DNA from: Molossus alvarezi
Lineage: Eukaryota > Chordata > Mammalia > Chiroptera > Molossidae
Direction: 5' to 3'
Length of the DNA stretch: 64,000 bases
Assembly: GCA_037176705.1 (NCBI GenBank)
Contig: CM073898.1
Location: 23,606,488 to 23,670,487, forward strand
The notes under the pieces are model-generated. The model saw nothing but the letters and a program-made list of their open reading frames with translations. It was not told the origin of the DNA and searched no databases. Every line of letters starts with the position of its first letter. The stretch's first letter is position 1. Both the position numbers and the translations under genes were made by a program. Below are positions 61,711 through 64,000 of this stretch, piece after piece.

Positions 61711-64000
61711 TGGTATGGATTTGTAGGAATCAAGGGTGCTAGACAGCTGCTACCCGAAGCCAGGCGCCTCCGACCAGCCATGCACCCGGACCCCACACGG
61801 TGAGACAGTGTCCCAGAGGTGATCGAAGTCTGGGCCCAGAGCTCCTCACCCCCAACAGTCCGTGCTGCAGACAGACCCAGGAGGGAGGCCTCCGTATGCC
61901 TTCCCCAAGTGTACTGTCTAGAGTCACCGACCCACACTCAAGAGCTACTCATGGGCTGTCAGCCATCCCAGGGTTGCTAATCAGAAAGGGTGCTTCACAC
62001 AGTTCTCAATGGAGATAATTAGTAGTATTTGCAATATAGAATTGCAGCTGGTAATAATCAAGGTAGTGAGAAGATCCTTGTATGTATTAATTCAGTGGGG
62101 TAATACATAGGGACACCAAGTTAAAAGCATCTATTAACATTTTTATTTAAGCTACATCTACCTGAAATATTTTTAAAAAGTGATTATATAAATTTCTGAA
62201 ACATATATGTTTCAGATGCAAGTTAACATAATTATCACACATTTTTAAATAACTGAAGGTCACAGTATACTTTTTGTTCCCTTGTCCCAGACATGTTAGA
62301 CTATCCAATATGACAATAGAAACAATATTAAAACTTTACATCAGTATCTTAAAAGGTTGAACTTGAGTTTTAACTTTTCCCCTTTTGGGAGAATTTTCCG
62401 TAAAATGAAGTAAGCAAGAAAGTTGAGAGCTTACTTAGATTTGCTTAACACATCTGTACCTCCTAAATAATCAAATATATATTTTGCGGTCTAGTGCTGT
62501 GGACTTGGAGCAAGAATAATGATTTTTGTTTTAACTTTATACTCTTGACCAAAGTAATTTTGACCACAGTGCTTTAATATCTCCAGTGAGGAGATGAAGT
62601 TCTAGGAAATACTTGAACATCAATATAAAATATTGGTGGTGTTCTAGAAACTTAGTGACTGACACTCTCTAAATCGTGTAACTATGTTTTCCTGGACATG
62701 TTTTTTTTTTTTTTACTGATCAGGGGTTTTTTGCGCTTCCTAGGATAGAAAAGGAATATTCTTCTATAAATTTTTAAATAAATATAAAATAAAGAACCAA
62801 TATGTGTTCATGTTGTTGCATATTATAATGGGTTTCCTCCCAGAATTTTGCTCTCTAAGACATGGGATGAGAATCGGTGTTGATCATCAGCACTTCTGAC
62901 ACAATCCCTGGGGTTCCTGCAAAAACACCTCTGCATGGTGTCAGGTTCTGGGAGAGACTTTAAAAACCAGTCAAGAAAACATCAGGTTGAGGAGAGTTGG
63001 TTCCCACTCAGATGCAAGGTAGACAACAGCAAACTGATGTAGACATAACAACTACCCATTTTTGTTCTTTATTGCTTCTAGGCTCAGAAAATATTTCTAG
63101 AATTCTTCACAAAGAAGCTGTTCCAGGGTTCCCTTTAGAAATAGTTGTAGCCAAAGACAATGAATTCCTGCAGTTTCAAGCCTTCTTCCTTTGGAGGACT
63201 TTAAGGTATTTCTTTAATTCCTCAGCTGATTCAGTACAAGATGAGATGGACTTGCAGGGTGATCGTGTAAGCAGTTTGTATTTCCCTCACCAAGTCCCCA
63301 CCTTGTGCGGGCATTGTCTCGTTCTCCTGGGTGAGAATATGCAAGACCTTATCTCCTTTGAAAGAGGCACTGACCTGTCTCTGCCCAACCAGTTTAAAGG
63401 GGGACACTGTCCTCTGCTCCAGGCAGCAAGCATCATGTACAGCGACGCATCAGTGTCCCCAAAAGTCTTATCAGAACCTCTGTTCAACTGAGAATCAATC
63501 ACCAAGCCCATCAGCCGCATGGCATCACCATTGTCCTAGAATGGCACGTGCTCTCTGGCCTAGCATTTCAGTACCGCACTCTCTGTAATAGAAGAGCACA
63601 GAAATGGAGGGCTTAGGTGAGACTCTTGTGCTCAGGCCAAGACCCATCAGGATCTTTTCCGTATTCAGAGTGCTGTGGTATAGACTAGAGAAAGTGTGGC
63701 ATCATAGCAGTTTCCTGATACAAAGATTGCAGAATGCTCCAACAAGCAGAACATTTCATGAACACTTCCTCACGTTCCTGTATTTGGATTAGAAACAAGC
63801 ATACTATGGTACCATGATTCTGGATTCTTTAAAATGACCTCTTCCCCTCCCGAGATCTTCCTTGGATAGAAGCTGTGCAAGGAACCTAGCCAGCTCTTGG
63901 TCATTATTCTTGAAGGGCTGCAAATGTAATGTTGATTTTAAATGCTGTAATTCAGGATGGTATCGAATATGTCTCTGTTTGGAGTTCATTATTTGGAATA

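Larger units (their letters stand above)
1..64000 (+). other. CRIM1: CRIM1 gene, internal part (probable exons 3-7 and their introns)
   Basis: Five exons on the + strand join in phase into one open reading frame whose cysteine pattern and sequence I recognise as CRIM1. The known protein is a type I membrane protein of about 1,036 residues in human. Its order is signal peptide, IGFBP-like domain, Cys-rich linker, two VWC domains, antistasin-like repeats, four more VWC domains, a transmembrane segment and a short tail. It binds BMPs through VWC domains and tethers or modulates them at the cell surface and in the secretory pathway. This window covers the Cys-rich linker and the first two VWC domains. 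No promoter, start codon, stop codon or polyadenylation site of the gene lies here. The exon numbers 3-7 are inferred from where the peptide falls in the known protein (about residue 169 onward). Confidence 0.93.
47612..64000 (+). other. CRIM1: CRIM1 intron downstream of the last visible exon (5' part)
   Basis: No further CRIM1 exon is seen; the antistasin-like repeats expected next are beyond the window. The stretch has one sense Ves SINE (50.9-51.2 kb), one antisense truncated L1 (54.7-55.8 kb), MIR relics at 51.4 and 58.9 kb, and several GT microsatellites. Long AT-rich stretches have no recognised repeat, notably 56500-56950, 60250-60850 and 62030-62830. A + strand frame at 62997-63491 is open but unrecognised. 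Confidence 0.85.

Noticed and set aside
62997..63491. 164-codon open frame on the + strand
   Set aside because: No recognisable domain, flanking splice sites or repeats; such lengths occur by chance. A search with the peptide against bat proteins would settle it.

Overview
The window is mammalian nuclear DNA from a bat, most likely a vesper-type (yangochiropteran) species. The main evidence is at least 14 copies of a tRNA-derived SINE whose head reads like a Ves element, many with clean target-site duplications. A SPIN-like hAT copy, a mariner-type MITE, several truncated LINE-1s, and old MIR, L2 and MER5 relics fit this placement. Nothing prokaryotic or viral was seen.

The only gene I can support is CRIM1 (cysteine-rich transmembrane BMP regulator 1) on the + strand. 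The window holds five internal coding exons, probably exons 3 to 7, at 10433-10675, 11707-11827, 34305-34426, 44767-44949 and 47414-47611. All splice sites are GT/AG, and the phases join into one open frame of 289 codons. The first exons (signal peptide, IGFBP-like domain) and the later ones (antistasin-like repeats, further VWC domains, transmembrane segment, cytoplasmic tail) lie outside.

Layout: 1-10432 is upstream intron, carrying SPIN, three Ves SINEs, a MITE and a run of MER5 relics. 10433-11827 holds two exons around a 1.0 kb intron. 11828-34304 is a 22.5 kb intron with four antisense Ves SINEs, a 41-bp minisatellite, and a Ves SINE that contains a duplicated non-SINE segment. 34305-47611 holds three exons, with L1 and Ves insertions in the introns. 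47612-64000 is downstream intron with one Ves and one 1.1 kb L1.

The most interesting signal is inside the gene. Exon 3 (243 bp) encodes an 81-residue, 12-cysteine module. Exons 4 and 5 together (121 + 122 = 243 bp) encode a gap-free second copy with all 12 cysteines in register. The second copy is split by the 22.5 kb intron at the boundary between two half-VWC-like units. The next two exons each encode one complete 10-cysteine VWC domain and share the same 1-1 phase, so the segment looks like phase-1 module duplication followed by intron gain or loss. All exon counts, spacings and alignments were made by eye; repeat family names are from recognition, not from a database search.
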